A stretch of 64,000 nt of DNA from the NCBI GenBank assembly GCA_013368375.1, contig JAACJP010000003.1, positions 1,798,001 to 1,862,000 of the forward strand. The letters run 5' to 3'. A program made the position numbers and the translations under genes. The notes under the pieces were generated by a model. It worked only from the letters and a program-made list of their open reading frames with translations, did no database searches and was not told where the DNA came from. Position 1 is the stretch's first letter, and each line of letters begins with the position of its first letter. Shown here one piece after another: positions 62,856 through 64,000 of this stretch. This DNA is from Tricholomella constricta. Taxonomy: Eukaryota > Basidiomycota > Agaricomycetes > Agaricales > Lyophyllaceae.

Positions 62856-63998
62856 TTAAAAACCCTCCTCGGCGTCGGAGGCGGTCGCGTCGGCCGACGA
62901 TGGAGTCGGGTCGGCGGGGACTGCGTCCTTGCGAGCTAGACGTTCCATGATAAGCGCCTCCAGCTCATCATCGAGCATGTGGCGCACGTCCCAGCGCAAA
63001 GGGCAGTCACGAGAGTAGTGACCCTTTTTCTTGCACCGAAAACAGTGGTCGTCGGCAGGCGCGACTCGATCGCGCATCCGATCTACGTCCATTGGGATGC
63101 CCTGGGGGATCGGCCTGGGGGCTGGTGCGGCAGGAGCGCGGGGGGCGGGGGGAGCGGGAGCGGGAGCGAGAGCGGGGGCAGTAGCGAACGCCCATCGTGC
63201 AGCTGCGGTGGTGGGCGGGCGACTGTCGGGCGCCTTTGTCGGGACCATCCGACGGTGGAAGTCGTCCTCCGACCTCATGATGAAGTCTTGAGAACGAGCG
63301 ATCCTCAGCCACTCCTCAATCTTCTCATCGTGCGGGCGACCCGTGGTGATGCTTCCGAGTCGCCTCGAGAGCTTCGGGTCCATTCCCCGACGGAATTTGA
63401 GGACCAGGTGACGCCCATCTGGGTAGCCCGCCTTGACCCACAGGGATCGGAACGAGTCGATGTACTCGTCGATCGATCGACCGTTCTGGAAGTACGCCGT
63501 CGACTCCAGGATGAGCGCGGCATCGGCGACCTCGTCGAAGAGGAAGAACTCGCCACGGAAGGTGTCTTCGAAGTCCTTCCAGGCGGGAAAGACGTCCTTG
63601 GCGGTTCCGAACTGGAACACCCGACTGACGAAGTCGGCGGCTCGCCCGTGCTGCATGTACGACAGCACCCATACTATTCGGGCGTGGTCGTCGGCGAAAC
63701 TTCCCCCGCACAAGGAGAAGTAGAGCTTGCAGGCGTTCAAGAACGCGCGACCGCCCGATCGGGCGCCGTCGTAAATGGGAGGGGGCGACGGTCGGAGGTG
63801 GTGCGATCCCGATCGCGGAGAGCCTGGCAGCGGGGTGGTCGTCTCAGGCGGCGGGGGGGTCGTGTCTGCTTCGGGAGCAGCGGGGGTGGGATTGGGGGGT
63901 GTCCCCGACATGAATTTTTCGAAAAGAGCGGAGAGGCGGTCCATAGAGGCCGAGTTGGAGGTATTGGAGGCAGAGAGAGCCGAAATTGTGGCTTCCAT
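62856..63998 (-). CDS. Element D Gag, N-terminus outside window
   Basis: 380 residues are visible. The gag domain (FLNACKLYFSLCGGSF to LKFRRGMDPKL) aligns with Gag B, and a CCHC knuckle CFRCKKKGHYSRDC lies near the C-terminus. Gag B has about 28 more N-terminal residues before the equivalent of this Met, so the true start is probably past base 64000. Confidence 0.88.
   Translation of the reverse strand: MEATISALSASNTSNSASMDRLSALFEKFMSGTPPNPTPAAPEADTTPPPPETTTPLPGSPRSGSHHLRPSPPPIYDGARSGGRAFLNACKLYFSLCGGSFADDHARIVWVLSYMQHGRAADFVSRVFQFGTAKDVFPAWKDFEDTFRGEFFLFDEVADAALILESTAYFQNGRSIDEYIDSFRSLWVKAGYPDGRHLVLKFRRGMDPKLSRRLGSITTGRPHDEKIEEWLRIARSQDFIMRSEDDFHRRMVPTKAPDSRPPTTAAARWAFATAPALAPAPAPPAPRAPAAPAPRPIPQGIPMDVDRMRDRVAPADDHCFRCKKKGHYSRDCPLRWDVRHMLDDELEALIMERLARKDAVPADPTPSSADATASDAEEGF
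62859..62865 (-). other. Candidate -1 frameshift heptamer (D)
   Basis: G GGT TTT in the gag frame, followed by the TAA stop at 62856-62858, fits the X XXY YYZ rule. The -1 frame is open through to pol. Confidence 0.6.
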
Positions 63999-64000
63999 AT

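Larger units (their letters stand above)
58328..64000 (-). mobile_element. Ty3/gypsy chromovirus 'D', probably intact, runs off the window
   Basis: It comprises a 3' LTR at 58328-58824, a polypurine tract, a full-length pol and gag up to the window edge. It belongs to the same family as element B and is inserted in the element C LTR with left flank ACTAG (58323-58327). No stops or shifts occur in 1339 codons of pol, so it may be recently active. Its 5' LTR is beyond base 64000. Confidence 0.92.

Overview
The window is a transposon-rich stretch of a filamentous fungal genome, almost certainly a basidiomycete of the Agaricomycetes type. Evidence for this is the short GT-AG introns of about 48-60 bp in recognisable genes, fungal host genes or pieces of them (BSD2, phosphatidylserine decarboxylase 2, kexin, chitin synthase, ABC transporters), expanded F-box and BTB families, Ty3/gypsy chromoviruses and a Helitron. 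No rRNA, CRISPR or prokaryotic operon was seen.

Layout. (1) 1-16533: one Helitron Rep-helicase gene (+ strand, 5' end outside the window) cut by two insertions. The first is a 2.3-kb terminal-inverted-repeat element with an 8-bp target duplication (567-2902). The second is a nearly complete, recently inserted Ty3/gypsy chromovirus 'A' on the minus strand (3438-13960, LTRs differing at one base in 234). Removing both inserts and one copy of each duplication restores the Helitron frame, which still carries two in-frame stops. (2) 16.7-26.8 kb: a gene-fragment graveyard. It holds an unknown broken gene, an ABCB-type transporter piece with its introns, an unknown minus-strand multi-exon gene, and a head-to-tail mosaic of at least six host-gene pieces (chitin synthase, a possible NIF-type phosphatase start, BSD2, PSD2, an MRP-type ABC transporter running into a coiled coil, kexin tail). 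Helitron capture is a plausible but unproven cause. (3) 27.9-33.6 kb: ordinary accessory genes: an F-box/LRR-like gene, an F-box-like gene of a fungal family, a BTB gene and a second BTB gene broken by a solo LTR. (4) 34.2-38.56 kb, minus strand: a transposase-like protein with P-element/THAP9-like DDE landmarks, zinc fingers and a C-terminal PHD finger, cut at its 5' end by the next insertion. (5) 38.57 kb to the end: nested LTR elements. Chromovirus 'B' (+) is interrupted by a giant element 'C' (minus, at least 14.7 kb, Gag-protease but no reverse transcriptase or integrase). The right LTR of C is in turn interrupted by chromovirus 'D' (minus, same family as B, intact pol), which runs off the window.

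Most interesting points: the host-gene mosaic; the giant RT-less element C, whose LTR upstream of its TATA box carries 17 exact TGAGTCA sites (Gcn4/AP-1 type) in 456 bp plus a 175-bp-period hairpin array in the leader; the PHD-linked P-like transposase; and, in the B/D family, a perfect 12-nt self-primer/PBS match, a possible leader intron flanked by a 21-nt direct repeat, and a -1 frameshift heptamer between gag and pol. All functional statements are sequence-based inferences; no database search could be run.
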